A model generated the notes under the pieces. That model was given only the letters and a program-made list of their open reading frames with translations. It had not been told where the DNA came from and searched no databases. DNA of 64,000 nt, taken from the NCBI GenBank assembly GCA_944325315.1, contig CALVAA010000009.1, positions 32,848 through 96,847 of the forward strand. The letters run 5' to 3'. This stretch comes from Candidatus Gastranaerophilales bacterium (GTDB lineage Bacteria > Cyanobacteriota > Vampirovibrionia > Gastranaerophilales > Gastranaerophilaceae). The translations under genes were made by a program, and so were the position numbers. Positions 1 to 8,163 of the stretch are shown in pieces (position 1 is the first letter of the stretch; each line of letters opens with the position of its first letter).

Positions 1-1
1 A

Positions 2-250
2 GGAGCAATCAAAAGAATTAATCTCGAAGAAAAGCAAAAAACAAGAATAGCAATGGCGCAAATTTCAAAAGACAAATGCCTGGGATGCCAAAAGTGCACA
101 ACAGTGTGCCCGACTAAAGCAATAGTTAAAGAAAAAGACAATAAATATGTAATTGATGCGCAAAAGTGTATTGGCTGCGGAAGATGCAGAATTGAATGCA
201 GCCAAGATGCAATTGAAATATTTGCAATTAACAAACAAACAACAGTATAA
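2..250 (+). CDS. 2[4Fe-4S] ferredoxin domain, probably C-terminal end of a protein running off the left edge
   Basis: Two CxxCxxCxxxCP-type clusters (CLGCQKCTTVCP and CIGCGRCRIEC) mark a dicluster ferredoxin that carries low-potential electrons in the cytoplasm. An ATG at 53 would give a 65-residue protein, but it has no Shine-Dalgarno sequence, and the frame stays open to base 2 with a charged linker (E-E-K-Q-K-T-R-I-A) before it. I therefore read it as the C-terminal part of a larger protein; RnfB, which ends in ferredoxin domains and is often the last gene of rnf operons, is one candidate (inference). tatA follows 13 bp downstream with its own strong ribosome-binding site. A complete small ferredoxin starting at 53 cannot be excluded. 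Confidence 0.7.
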   Translation, partial: GAIKRINLEEKQKTRIAMAQISKDKCLGCQKCTTVCPTKAIVKEKDNKYVIDAQKCIGCGRCRIECSQDAIEIFAINKQTTV

Positions 251-263
251 ATAAGGAGGAAAA

Positions 264-479
264 ATGTCATTAGGTGTAACCGAAATTTTATTAATAGTTT
301 TAGTTGTAGTATTATTATTCGGAGGAAAAAGAATACCCGAAATCGCAAGAGCACTGGGCAGAGCATCCTATGAATACAAAAAAGCGAAGAATATTATAAA
401 AGACGAAGCAAATGAAATCAAACAGGCAATCGAACAAGAGGCAAAACAACCGGAAGAGTATAATCCTAAAGACGTTTAA
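264..479 (+). CDS. tatA: Sec-independent translocase protein TatA/TatE
   Basis: A 71-residue protein with one N-terminal membrane helix (residues about 5-20), the [16 protein letters not shown] hinge and amphipathic helix, and an acidic, lysine-rich tail: the standard TatA layout. TatA oligomers form the pore that exports folded, twin-arginine-tagged proteins. The ribosome-binding site AAGGAGGA lies at 253-260, 3 bp before the ATG. tatC follows after 3 bp. No separate tatB is seen, so this is probably a minimal TatA-TatC system in which TatA also does the TatB job (inference from content of this window only). Confidence 0.95.
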   Translation: MSLGVTEILLIVLVVVLLFGGKRIPEIARALGRASYEYKKAKNIIKDEANEIKQAIEQEAKQPEEYNPKDV

Positions 480-482
480 TTT

Positions 483-1250
483 ATGGAAGATAAAGACGAA
501 AGCATAATTTCCCATATCGAAGCCTTTAGAAGCATGCTTTTAAAATGTTTCAAAGCATTTGGAATTATATTAATTCCAATGTTTTTTGCTGCGCCTTATA
601 TGTTGAATATTTTTTTAAAATTTATTTTAAAAGGGACAAAAATTTCTCTAAATTATTTTTCTCCTATTGAAGTTTTTGTAATTCAAATAAAAACGGCAAT
701 GTTTATGGCTCTTGTGCTTTCTTTTCCATATATTTTAAAGCAAATATACAATTTTTTATTACCTGCATTATACGATAACGAAAAAAAATTTATTGCTTCA
801 ACTGTTTTTATTTCATCAATATTATTTATTCTGGGTTCAATTTTTTGTATTTTTGTTATTCTTCCTTGGGTGATTAATTTTGCAATAAGCTTTTCCAGTA
901 CAAATATTACACCTGTTTTAGGGATTACAAATGTCTTAAATCTTTCTTTGTGGTTAACTTTAGCATTTGCTCTTATGTTCCAGTTGCCTGTGGTTGTCTA
1001 CTATTTAATAAAAGCAGATATAATCACTTACGAATCTTTAAGTACAAAAAGACCCTATGTTGTAGTTATATTGTTAATCATAGCAGCAATTTTAACCCCG
1101 CCCGATGTGGTATCTCAAATTCTGCTTTTTATTCCGACATATTTTTTATTTGAAATCGGTTTATTGTTTTCAAGGAGAATAAAAAAGCAAAGCGACAATC
1201 ATGACAAGCAGGAATTTTTAAACGAAACGGAATTCAATGATGGCAAATAA
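483..1250 (+). CDS. tatC: Sec-independent translocase protein TatC
   Basis: A 255-residue polytopic protein with about six hydrophobic segments. The N-terminal SHIEAFRSMLLK replaces the usual SHLxELRxRL motif that binds the twin-arginine signal, and FSPIEVFVIQIKTAM and the late LTPPDVVSQILLFIP are recognisable TatC signatures. TatC is the receptor for folded, cofactor-bearing Tat substrates in the inner membrane. It starts 3 bp after tatA and overlaps larB by 14 bp, so the Tat and lar genes are probably one transcript. Whether the Lar-dependent enzyme or any redox protein here is a Tat substrate is not shown by the sequence. Confidence 0.95.
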   Translation: MEDKDESIISHIEAFRSMLLKCFKAFGIILIPMFFAAPYMLNIFLKFILKGTKISLNYFSPIEVFVIQIKTAMFMALVLSFPYILKQIYNFLLPALYDNEKKFIASTVFISSILFILGSIFCIFVILPWVINFAISFSSTNITPVLGITNVLNLSLWLTLAFALMFQLPVVVYYLIKADIITYESLSTKRPYVVVILLIIAAILTPPDVVSQILLFIPTYFLFEIGLLFSRRIKKQSDNHDKQEFLNETEFNDGK

Positions 1251-1917
1251 AATGTATAAAGATATCGGCTATGCAAAAGTTGACACATCAAGACAGCTGA
1301 GAAAAGGTTATCTTGAAACCATATACTGTGAAGGTAAAGAACCGGAAGAGATTTTAGGAATTTTTAAAGTTTTCTATTCAAATAAAAACAATGTCCTTTT
1401 AACAAGGGTAAAACATTTCCAGTATGAGTTTTTAAAAAAACATTTTAAAGATATTGAATACAATAAAAAAGCAAGAACAATAACTATGATTCAAAACAAA
1501 ATTGAAAAAAAAGGCGAAATTGCAATATGTACAGCAGGAACAAGCGACATCGGGGTAGCTGAAGAAGCTTTTGTGACAGCAGAGTTTTTCGGCTCGAACG
1601 TAAAAAAGTATTATGACGTCGGAATAGCAGGAATACACCGACTTTTAGATAAAATAGAAGAAATTAAAAAAGCAAACATAATTATAGCAATAGCCGGTAT
1701 GGAAGGCGCACTCCCAAGCGTTATAGCAGGATTAGTAGACATTCCTGTTATTGCAGTGCCTACTTCCGTTGGCTATGGAACGTCTTTTAGAGGAATTAGT
1801 GCGTTAATGACAATGCTAAATTCTTGCGCAGAAGGAATTACTGTTGTAAATATCGATAACGGTTTTGGTGCAGGATATAGCGCTAATCAAATTAACAGAA
1901 AAATAACAGGAGCATAA
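1237..1917 (+). CDS. larB: Nickel pincer cofactor biosynthesis protein LarB
   Basis: LarB carboxylates and hydrolyses nicotinic acid adenine dinucleotide to make pyridinium-3,5-biscarboxylate mononucleotide, the first step to the nickel pincer cofactor of lactate-racemase-type enzymes. The C-terminal half is an AIR-carboxylase (PurE-like) fold with the LarB-typical VIAVPTSVGYGTSFRG and NIDNGFGAGYSA segments; the N-terminal ~100 residues are LarB-specific, which separates it from PurE. Start is the ATG at 1237 (a second ATG at 1240 is equally possible), inside the tatC end. larC follows 2 bp after the stop. Confidence 0.93.
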   Translation: MMANKMYKDIGYAKVDTSRQLRKGYLETIYCEGKEPEEILGIFKVFYSNKNNVLLTRVKHFQYEFLKKHFKDIEYNKKARTITMIQNKIEKKGEIAICTAGTSDIGVAEEAFVTAEFFGSNVKKYYDVGIAGIHRLLDKIEEIKKANIIIAIAGMEGALPSVIAGLVDIPVIAVPTSVGYGTSFRGISALMTMLNSCAEGITVVNIDNGFGAGYSANQINRKITGA

Positions 1918-1919
1918 TA

Positions 1920-2651
1920 ATGGATTTATATTTTGATTGCACAAACGGAATATCAGGCGATATGGCTGTCGGCGCTTTAATTGACTTAGGAGGAAATATT
2001 GAAAAGTTAAAAATCACACTTGATTCCATGCATCTTGAAGATGAATTTGAATACAAAATTTCAAAAATGATGGTCAACGGAATTCAAACAAGTGATTTCA
2101 ATGTTATTATTCCGCAAAAGCATCATCATAACCACGCACACAGAAACCTTTTCGATATCAATAAAATTATCGATAAAATCAGTGCGGATGAAAATGTAAA
2201 AGCTATGGCAAAAAAGATTTTTGAAGTAGTTGCAAAAGCGGAAGCAAAAGTTCACAAAAAAGATATCAAAGACATTCACTTCCACGAAATCGGGGCAATA
2301 GATTCAATTGTAGATATAGTTTCTTTTTGTGTATTGTATTGCGATTTAAATCCTGAAAAAACATATATTTCAGCATTATCTGAAGGATACGGAAACGTTG
2401 AATGTCAACATGGCACTTTGAGCGTTCCTGTGCCTGCAGTGTGTGAGATTCTCAGAGAAAATCAGATAAAAATTAAACTTACCGATAATGAAGGTGAAAT
2501 GATAACTCCTACAGGCGCCGGAATTGTCTCTGTAATTGATTCAAAAGAAAAACTAAAAGATGAATTTTTAATTAAAAAAACAGGCTATGGAAGAGGAAAA
2601 AGAAACTACAAAAATCCGACTTTAAAAGTAATGAAAATAGAAAGGGTATAG
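1920..2651 (+). CDS. larC: Nickel insertion protein LarC, N-terminal (LarC1) domain only
   Basis: LarC inserts nickel into the thiolated pincer precursor in a CTP-dependent reaction. Seen here: the FDCTNGISGDMAVGAL start, a His-rich loop (KHHHNHAHR, residues about 63-71) that probably binds nickel, FHEIGAIDSIVDI, the GTLSVPVPAV segment and TPTGAGI. At 243 residues it stops where LarC1 normally ends (GYGRGKRNYKNPTLKV). The usual C-terminal LarC2 region, which in Lactobacillus is added by ribosomal frameshifting, is absent: the next gene starts 3 bp after the stop, leaving no room. Ribosome-binding site AGGAG at 1908-1912. Confidence 0.9.
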   Translation: MDLYFDCTNGISGDMAVGALIDLGGNIEKLKITLDSMHLEDEFEYKISKMMVNGIQTSDFNVIIPQKHHHNHAHRNLFDINKIIDKISADENVKAMAKKIFEVVAKAEAKVHKKDIKDIHFHEIGAIDSIVDIVSFCVLYCDLNPEKTYISALSEGYGNVECQHGTLSVPVPAVCEILRENQIKIKLTDNEGEMITPTGAGIVSVIDSKEKLKDEFLIKKTGYGRGKRNYKNPTLKVMKIERV

Positions 2652-2654
2652 ATT

Positions 2655-3551
2655 ATGCACTTAGGAAATTCAGTTGTTTGTCCTGTAACAGGCGCAATTA
2701 TGCTTGGCGCTATGGGTATTAGCGCATTATTTGCCTATAAAAAAGCTAAGGTAAATTTTTCAAAAGAAAGAATTTTACCTCTGGTTTTAATGAGTGCTTT
2801 TGTTTTTGTACTTCAAACATTAAACTTTTCATTTCCAAATTCTTTTTCAAGTGCACACATCATAGGAACAATACTGCTTTGCTCTTTGTTTGGAAGCAGC
2901 ATAGGGTTTTTGGCAATAAGCTCTGTTTTATTAATACAGGCGCTGTTTTTTGCAGACGGAGGTTTGCTTACTTTAGGCTGCAATTTATTTAATATGGGCT
3001 TTTTAGCATGCTTTGTTGTATACCCGTTGTTCTTTAAACCACTTAAAAATAATCACCCGTTTTTGGGTATCATTTTATCTTCAATAATAGCACTGCAGCT
3101 GGGCTCAATTGCTTCTGCAATTGAAATATCCGCTTCAGTGTCTAAAGATGCCGTTATGCCGTTTTTAGCCTTGATGATGGGGTCTCATCTAATTTCCGGA
3201 ATTGTTGAAGGAATATTCAGCTCATTTATTTATGCCGTTAATTTAAAATACAGATTTGACTTAAAGTTTAGTTCAACTCTGGGCTTTTTAACTTTAATAT
3301 TCGGAACAATACTTTCAAACTTTGCTTCAAAAAAACCGGATGGGCTTGAATGGTCAATGTTAAAAATGTCTGACTCTTTTGTTATAAACACCCAAAATGC
3401 CGTTTATAGATTATCTGAAGTTATACAATCTAAAACTGCGTTTTTATCAAATTTGCCGGATTCTATTTCAAATTTATCAGGCATCATTTTAATAACACTG
3501 CTTATGTTTATTCTATGCAAAACTTTAGTAAAAACAACAAATGAAAACTAA
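2655..3551 (+). CDS. NikMN/CbiM-type nickel (or cobalt) ECF permease component
   Basis: A 298-residue membrane protein of the CbiM/NikM family, the substrate-binding S-component of energy-coupling-factor nickel or cobalt transporters. The N-terminal Met-His pair, used for metal binding in the family, is present, followed by CPVTGAIMLGAMG and the diagnostic SAHIIGT...QALFFADGGLLTLGCNLFNMG block. The C-terminal third, with PDGLEW and a last membrane helix, is the fused NikN/CbiN part. Placement between larC and larE argues for nickel. The usual partners (NikQ, NikO) are not in the window, so it must use an ATPase encoded elsewhere. It overlaps larE by 11 bp. Confidence 0.85.
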   Translation: MHLGNSVVCPVTGAIMLGAMGISALFAYKKAKVNFSKERILPLVLMSAFVFVLQTLNFSFPNSFSSAHIIGTILLCSLFGSSIGFLAISSVLLIQALFFADGGLLTLGCNLFNMGFLACFVVYPLFFKPLKNNHPFLGIILSSIIALQLGSIASAIEISASVSKDAVMPFLALMMGSHLISGIVEGIFSSFIYAVNLKYRFDLKFSSTLGFLTLIFGTILSNFASKKPDGLEWSMLKMSDSFVINTQNAVYRLSEVIQSKTAFLSNLPDSISNLSGIILITLLMFILCKTLVKTTNEN

Positions 3552-4323
3552 ATTAAAAAAATTAAAGAATCATCTCAAAAGCCTTAGAAAAGTTGCAGTT
3601 GCTTTTTCTTCAGGGGTCGATTCAACTTTTTTATTAAAAGTTGCAAAAGACACCCTGAAGGAAAATATAATTGCAATAACTATAAATGCAATAAACTTTC
3701 CTGAAAGGGAAATTATTGAAGCAAAAGAATTTTGTACAAAAAACAATATTAAACACATTTTGATAGACTTTAATCCTTTAAAAATTAAAGAATGCAAAAA
3801 AAACTCAAAAGAAAGATGCTACATCTGTAAAAAAGAAATGTTTCAAAATATTATTCAAACCGCAAATATAAACGGTTTTGAAAATATTATAGAAGGTTCT
3901 AATCTTGATGATTTGGATGATTTTAGACCCGGATTAAAAGCACTGAAGGAATTAAATATTATAAGCCCTCTAAAAGACGCAGGTCTAACAAAGTCTGAAA
4001 TAAGAAAGCTTTCTTATGACTTAAATCTTTATACATACAATAAAGCTTCTTTTGCTTGTCTTTTAACACGTTTCAGATGGAGAGAACATATAACAAAAGA
4101 AAAATTAAAAATGGTTGAAACATCAGAACACATACTCTACAAAAAAGGGTTTAGTCAGTTCAGGGTACGGTATGAAGGAAAATGCGCAAGAATAGAAGTT
4201 TTGGAAAATGAATTTGATAAACTATTAAAATACAGAAATGATATAACGGAAAGTTTTTTAAAACTGGGTTTTAATAATGTTTCTATGGATTTAAGAGGTT
4301 ACAAAAAAGGAAGTATGAACTAA
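3541..4323 (+). CDS. larE: ATP-dependent sulfur transferase LarE
   Basis: LarE activates the pincer precursor with ATP and replaces its carboxylate oxygens with sulfur. The PP-loop SSGVDST sits at residues 23-29. A CYIC pair (Cys93, Cys96) is in the family-typical RCYxCK segment, and SFACLLTRF carries Cys173, the equivalent of the sacrificial cysteine of the Lactobacillus enzyme. Length (260) is normal. It closes the larB-larC-nikMN-larE cluster and overlaps the permease gene by 11 bp. No larA-type racemase is present in the window, so the enzyme using the cofactor must lie elsewhere. Confidence 0.92.
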   Translation: MKTKLKKLKNHLKSLRKVAVAFSSGVDSTFLLKVAKDTLKENIIAITINAINFPEREIIEAKEFCTKNNIKHILIDFNPLKIKECKKNSKERCYICKKEMFQNIIQTANINGFENIIEGSNLDDLDDFRPGLKALKELNIISPLKDAGLTKSEIRKLSYDLNLYTYNKASFACLLTRFRWREHITKEKLKMVETSEHILYKKGFSQFRVRYEGKCARIEVLENEFDKLLKYRNDITESFLKLGFNNVSMDLRGYKKGSMN

Positions 4324-4331
4324 TTTTAATT

Positions 4332-4763
4332 CTAAATCATATCAATTCTTTTTTGATGACGACCGAATTCAAAATCCGTTTCAAAAAAAGTATCTACAAT
4401 TTCTTTAGCTAAACCAAGCCCGACAACTCTTGCACCGAAAGTTAAAACATTAGCATCATTGTGGGCTCTTGCCATTTTTGCACTATAAGTATCTGAAACA
4501 CACACCGCACGAATTTGATTAAATCTGTTTGCAGTAATTTGCATTCCTAAACCTGTTCCGCAAATAAGAACTCCTTTATCAAAATTACCGTTTATTATTT
4601 CATAGCAGACTTTTTTTGCATAGATAGGATAATCGCAAGAATCTTTAGAATTTGTGCCAAAGTCTTTAACGATATATCCTTTATTCAATAAATAATTATA
4701 TATTTCACCTTTCAACTCAAATCCGCCGTGGTCTGATGCTATTGCTATTTTTAATTTTTCCAT
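4332..4763 (-). CDS. rpiB: Ribose 5-phosphate isomerase B
   Basis: RpiB interconverts ribose 5-phosphate and ribulose 5-phosphate in the pentose phosphate pathway. IAIASDHGGFELK at the start, DYPIYAKKV, the catalytic cysteine in GVLICGTGLGM, and ARAHNDANVLTFGARV are all standard; length is 143 residues. The frame extends to 4796, but the ATG at 4763 is preceded by GGAG at a good distance and begins exactly at the conserved N-terminus, so I use it. The gene faces larE (convergent, 8 bp apart) and is divergent from the aldolase gene. Confidence 0.95.
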   Translation of the reverse strand: MEKLKIAIASDHGGFELKGEIYNYLLNKGYIVKDFGTNSKDSCDYPIYAKKVCYEIINGNFDKGVLICGTGLGMQITANRFNQIRAVCVSDTYSAKMARAHNDANVLTFGARVVGLGLAKEIVDTFFETDFEFGRHQKRIDMI

Positions 4764-4805
4764 AAAAGACTCCAAATAATATATACTATTATACAATAAT
4801 TTTCT

Positions 4806-4834
4806 TGTAACTGAAAAACTTTTGCGATAAATTA
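4806..4834 (+). promoter_or_regulatory. Candidate sigma70-type promoter for the aldolase gene
   Basis: TTGTAA at 4806-4811 and TAAATT at 4829-4834 are separated by 17 bp, about 33 bp upstream of the aldolase start. This is pattern-based only. Confidence 0.45.
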
Positions 4835-4867
4835 AAGAAGTAGAGGTATTTTTATAAGGAAATTCTT

Positions 4868-5827
4868 ATGACTGAAAGAAAACTTGTAGGAACAAATGAA
4901 ATGTTCAAAAAGGCTCTAGCAGGCGGTTATGCTATTGGAGCTTACAATGTTAACAACATGGAAATTTTGCAAGGTATTGCAGAAGCTGCTGAAGAAACTC
5001 AATCTCCAATTATTCTTCAAGTTTCAGCAGGAGCCAGAAAATATGCAAATCAAACATACTTAATCAAATTAGTTGAAGCGGCACTGGCTACAACAACAGT
5101 ACCTATAGCACTTCACTTAGACCATGGCGCTGATTTTGAAATTTGCAAAGCTTGTATTGATGGCGGTTTTTCTTCAGTTATGATAGATGGAAGCAGATTC
5201 CCGTTTGAAGAAAATGTTGCATTAACTAAAAAAGTTGTTGAATATGCTCACGAAAGAGGAGTTTCAGTTGAAGCTGAACTTGGAAAACTTGCAGGCGTTG
5301 AAGACGACGTAAAAGTTGATGCTAAAGATGCAAAATATACAAATGTTAAAGAAGCAGTTGAATTTGTAAGACAAACAGGCTGCGATTCCCTGGCTATTGC
5401 AATCGGAACAAGCCACGGTGCTTATAAATTCAAAGGCGAAGCAAAACTTGACTTTGAAAGGCTAAAAGAAATTAAAGACGCTCTAAAAGAAGCAGGCTTT
5501 GGAGACTATCCAATTGTACTTCACGGATCCAGCTCTGTTCCTAAAGAATTTGTTGAAAAATGCAACAAATACGGCGGAAAATTACCAGACGCCCAAGGTG
5601 TTCCTGAAGAAATGCTTAAATACGCTTCTCAACACGGCGTAGCTAAAATTAATATCGATACAGATTTAAGATTAGCTATGACATCCACAATTAGAGAATT
5701 CTTTATTGAGCATCCTGAAAAATTTGACCCAAGAGAATATATGGGTCCGGGAAGAACTGCTGTTAAAGAAATGGTAATGCATAAAATGAGAGATGTATTA
5801 GGTACAGCAGGACACGCTAAAGACTAA
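4868..5827 (+). CDS. fba: Fructose-bisphosphate aldolase, class II
   Basis: Zinc-dependent aldolase splitting fructose 1,6-bisphosphate in glycolysis and making it in gluconeogenesis. Visible signatures: GAYNVNN near the start, ALHLDHGADFE (zinc His and catalytic Asp region), SVMIDGS, EAELGKLAGVED, IGTSHGAYKF, VLHGSSSVP and KINIDTDLRLA. At 319 residues it has the usual length for the class II type found in many Gram-positives and Cyanobacteria. AAGGAAA lies 6-10 bp before the ATG. It is a single-gene unit with its own promoter and a strong terminator. Confidence 0.96.
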   Translation: MTERKLVGTNEMFKKALAGGYAIGAYNVNNMEILQGIAEAAEETQSPIILQVSAGARKYANQTYLIKLVEAALATTTVPIALHLDHGADFEICKACIDGGFSSVMIDGSRFPFEENVALTKKVVEYAHERGVSVEAELGKLAGVEDDVKVDAKDAKYTNVKEAVEFVRQTGCDSLAIAIGTSHGAYKFKGEAKLDFERLKEIKDALKEAGFGDYPIVLHGSSSVPKEFVEKCNKYGGKLPDAQGVPEEMLKYASQHGVAKINIDTDLRLAMTSTIREFFIEHPEKFDPREYMGPGRTAVKEMVMHKMRDVLGTAGHAKD

Positions 5828-5850
5828 TTTTACATATTCAAATAATTTTA

Positions 5851-5880
5851 AAAAAAGCCCCTTTAAAGGGGCTTTTTTTA
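5851..5880 (+). terminator. Rho-independent terminator after the aldolase gene
   Basis: The stem AAAAAGCCCC / GGGGCTTTTT encloses a TTTAAA loop and runs into a T-tract. The A-tract on the other side would allow function in both directions. Confidence 0.9.
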
Positions 5881-5984
5881 TACATTTCCGCACATTGGGT
5901 TTGTCAAGTCAATTTCAGCTAATTTTAACTATTTTAAAAAAAATTTACGTTATGAAATATTTGCTGATTTTCATACATTGGTTA

Positions 5985-5993
5985 TGCTATAAC
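5985..5993 (+). promoter_or_regulatory. Extended -10 promoter element
   Basis: TGCTATAAC matches the TGnTATAAT extended -10 pattern and lies about 40 bp before the winged-helix gene at 6033. No convincing -35 is visible, which fits an extended -10 promoter. Confidence 0.45.
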
Positions 5994-6032
5994 ATATATA
6001 ACAAAACAAAACAGATATTTATGGGGGAATAA

Positions 6033-6536
6033 ATGAGCCAGTATCTAAGCAAAGAAGAAATCAAACAATGGAGAAGCTCTTTAGAAAAAATCACTCTTGA
6101 AGAATACGCAAAAAAACTGGGAAAAATTTTAGAGGAAGACAAAAAAACAAGTGATATCATAGATATCGTTATGAAGAACGAAAAACGTCTTTACACTGAC
6201 AATCAAAAAACCAACTCAAAACAAAGCATTTTAAAAATAGCTAAAAAAACCCAAGATATTCAAAAAGAAGTATACGATTCAAAACAAGAATCAATGTTAA
6301 ACATAGTAAAATCAAAAATGACATTTAAAAAACCGCTTACTCAAAGAGAAGATACGGTTTTAGCACATTTTGTAGAAAATAAAGGCAAAATTGTATATGC
6401 AAAAGATTTAGCTGCTATTTTAAATTTACCTACCGACTATGTTTACAAATATATCAAAAATTTAAGAACAAAAATATCCGAAGACATTCTGCAGAATGCT
6501 ACAAAAGGCGGATACATATTTAATTTACAAAAATAA
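6033..6536 (+). CDS. Receiver-less OmpR/PhoB-type winged-helix DNA-binding protein
   Basis: A 167-residue soluble protein. Residues about 100-165 (LTQREDTVLAHFVENKG, LPTDYVYKYIKNLRTKI and KGGYIFNLQ) match the OmpR/PhoB effector domain: recognition helix followed by the C-terminal hairpin. The N-terminal ~95 residues are lysine-rich and helical, with no phospho-acceptor receiver. It is followed 35 bp later by a histidine kinase and a stand-alone receiver, so it could be the output part of a split response regulator (inference). GGGGGAA precedes the ATG. No characterised orthologue is recognised. Confidence 0.7.
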   Translation: MSQYLSKEEIKQWRSSLEKITLEEYAKKLGKILEEDKKTSDIIDIVMKNEKRLYTDNQKTNSKQSILKIAKKTQDIQKEVYDSKQESMLNIVKSKMTFKKPLTQREDTVLAHFVENKGKIVYAKDLAAILNLPTDYVYKYIKNLRTKISEDILQNATKGGYIFNLQK

Positions 6537-6537
6537 T

Positions 6538-6565
6538 TTGCGCTATTTAAAATGTAGTCTATAAT
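6538..6565 (+). promoter_or_regulatory. Promoter with -10 placed for a leaderless histidine kinase mRNA
   Basis: TTGCGC (6538-6543) and TATAAT (6560-6565) are 16 bp apart, and the ATG at 6572 begins 6 bp after the -10. Transcription would start at or within a base or two of the ATG, and no Shine-Dalgarno sequence is present. Confidence 0.55.
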
Positions 6566-6571
6566 TAAACT

Positions 6572-7807
6572 ATGGATATTTTATCAAAAACACTGGATTT
6601 AATAGACAATGTCATAAATGATATTGAAATAAAAGATATTAATTTCTACGATTATCTGTTAAATCTGATGTCATCTTTATATAAAAATTGTTCAATTGCT
6701 TTGTTTTTTTATGAAAATACAAACTTTATCCTAAAAAGCGCAGTAAAAGACAATAAAAAAACAGATATTACTTTTCCTCTTTCTTTTGAAAATATTGAAA
6801 GACTTTTTGATTCAAAAGACAAGTTTATAAAAATCAAAACACAAAAGACAGACTTTTTAAAAGCTGAAACAATTGTAGCAAAACTTGCAATTAAAGAGTC
6901 TGTTTTTGGTTTTGCACTTCTGAGCTCAGACTCTTTAAATGATGATAAAATTCTTGATTCATTTATTGCTATCTGTAATATTGTAAGTTATAAAATTAAA
7001 GATTACGAGCTTAATGAAGTTTTTAAGATTCAATTAAAAGCTCTTCAAGAAGCAATAATAGAAAAAGAAAACGCTTTTGAAATTATAAAAAAACAACACA
7101 AAAAACTACTAGAATTAGACAAAGCTAAAAATCTTTTTTTAGCAAATATATCCCATGAATTAAGAACACCGCTTAATGCTATTATCGGTTTTTCTCAGGC
7201 GCTGGACAGTAAAATATTCGGTGAATTAAATCAAAAACAAGCAGAATATATTAAGGATATTCAAATATCAAGTTTGCACCTTTTGGGAATGATTAATGAA
7301 ATATTAGATATATCAAAACTTGAATCCAATGCAATAAAGTTCAGTCCGATTGAACTTGATCCTAAAACAGTTATAAACGAGGTAATAAATATACTTGAGC
7401 CTTTATATAAAAATAAAAATATTAAAGTAGAATTTATCTCTAATTTTAACGGAACAATTAAAGCGGACTATCAAAAATTTCAGCAAATTTTATACAATCT
7501 TCTTTCAAATGCTATTAAATATACTTTTGAAAATGGAAAAATCGAAATAATATCAGATTTTCAAAACAAGGACTATATATTAAAAATCAAAGACAACGGA
7601 ATCGGAATAGAAAAAAAATATCATAATAAAATATTTAAAAAATTTGTACATTTAAACAATATCTATACAAAAAACCAAAGCTCAACCGGGTTGGGTCTCA
7701 CGATTACAAAAGAACTGGTCAAACTTCACAACGGAAAGATTTTTCTTGAAAGCGAATTAGAAAAAGGTTCAACTTTTACAATGATTTTTAAAAAGATGGT
7801 AATATGA
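6572..7807 (+). CDS. Soluble sensor histidine kinase
   Basis: A 411-residue kinase without membrane segments. Residues 1-145 look like a GAF-type sensory domain; residues 150-190 form a coiled coil; the H-box FLANISHELRTPLNAIIGFSQ region places the phosphorylated His at 195. The ATPase domain has the N-box QILYNLLSNAIKYT, G1 DNGIGI and G2 STGLGL. It overlaps the next gene, a single receiver, by 4 bp (ATGA), so the two proteins are almost certainly partners. Start chosen at the ATG just after a TATAAT box (leaderless). The input signal is unknown. Confidence 0.92.
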   Translation: MDILSKTLDLIDNVINDIEIKDINFYDYLLNLMSSLYKNCSIALFFYENTNFILKSAVKDNKKTDITFPLSFENIERLFDSKDKFIKIKTQKTDFLKAETIVAKLAIKESVFGFALLSSDSLNDDKILDSFIAICNIVSYKIKDYELNEVFKIQLKALQEAIIEKENAFEIIKKQHKKLLELDKAKNLFLANISHELRTPLNAIIGFSQALDSKIFGELNQKQAEYIKDIQISSLHLLGMINEILDISKLESNAIKFSPIELDPKTVINEVINILEPLYKNKNIKVEFISNFNGTIKADYQKFQQILYNLLSNAIKYTFENGKIEIISDFQNKDYILKIKDNGIGIEKKYHNKIFKKFVHLNNIYTKNQSSTGLGLTITKELVKLHNGKIFLESELEKGSTFTMIFKKMVI

Positions 7808-8163
7808 AAAAAATATTGATTGTTGAAGATAATGAACTTAATATGAAGCTTTTTTATGATATTTTAACATATCAAAACTATGATGTCGAAAAAGCTTATG
7901 ACGGTCTTGAAGCATATCAAAAAATTGAATCAAACAAATATGATTTGATTATTCTTGATATACAACTTCCAAAGATGGATGGTTTCAAAGTTTTAAAAAA
8001 ACTAAAAGAAAAAAATATTTCTTTATCAAACATAATAATCGTATCAGCTTGTGCAATGGATGAAGATAAAGCTAAAGCAAAGGCTTTTAATATTGAAACA
8101 TACTTAACAAAGCCCATAGACATTAATAACTTTTTAAAAACAGTCAAAGAAAAGCTTGATTAA
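7804..8163 (+). CDS. Single-domain response regulator (DivK/CheY-like)
   Basis: A 119-residue receiver with no output domain. The acidic pocket IVEDN, phospho-acceptor Asp52 in LIILDIQLPKMDG, Ser81 and Lys103 in YLTKPID are all present, so it should be phosphorylatable. It overlaps the kinase gene by 4 bp. Its target may be the receiver-less winged-helix protein encoded upstream (inference). Its TAA shares the four bases TTAA with the stop of the convergent radical SAM gene. Confidence 0.92.
   Translation: MKKILIVEDNELNMKLFYDILTYQNYDVEKAYDGLEAYQKIESNKYDLIILDIQLPKMDGFKVLKKLKEKNISLSNIIIVSACAMDEDKAKAKAFNIETYLTKPIDINNFLKTVKEKLD

Noticed and set aside
1237..1917. PurE (AIR carboxylase) for the LarB gene
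   Set aside because: The length, LarB-specific N-terminal domain and neighbours larC/larE identify LarB.
2640..2660. A programmed frameshift joining larC to a LarC2 domain, as in Lactobacillus
   Set aside because: The following sequence encodes the nickel permease from base 2655; no LarC2-like sequence is present in any frame.
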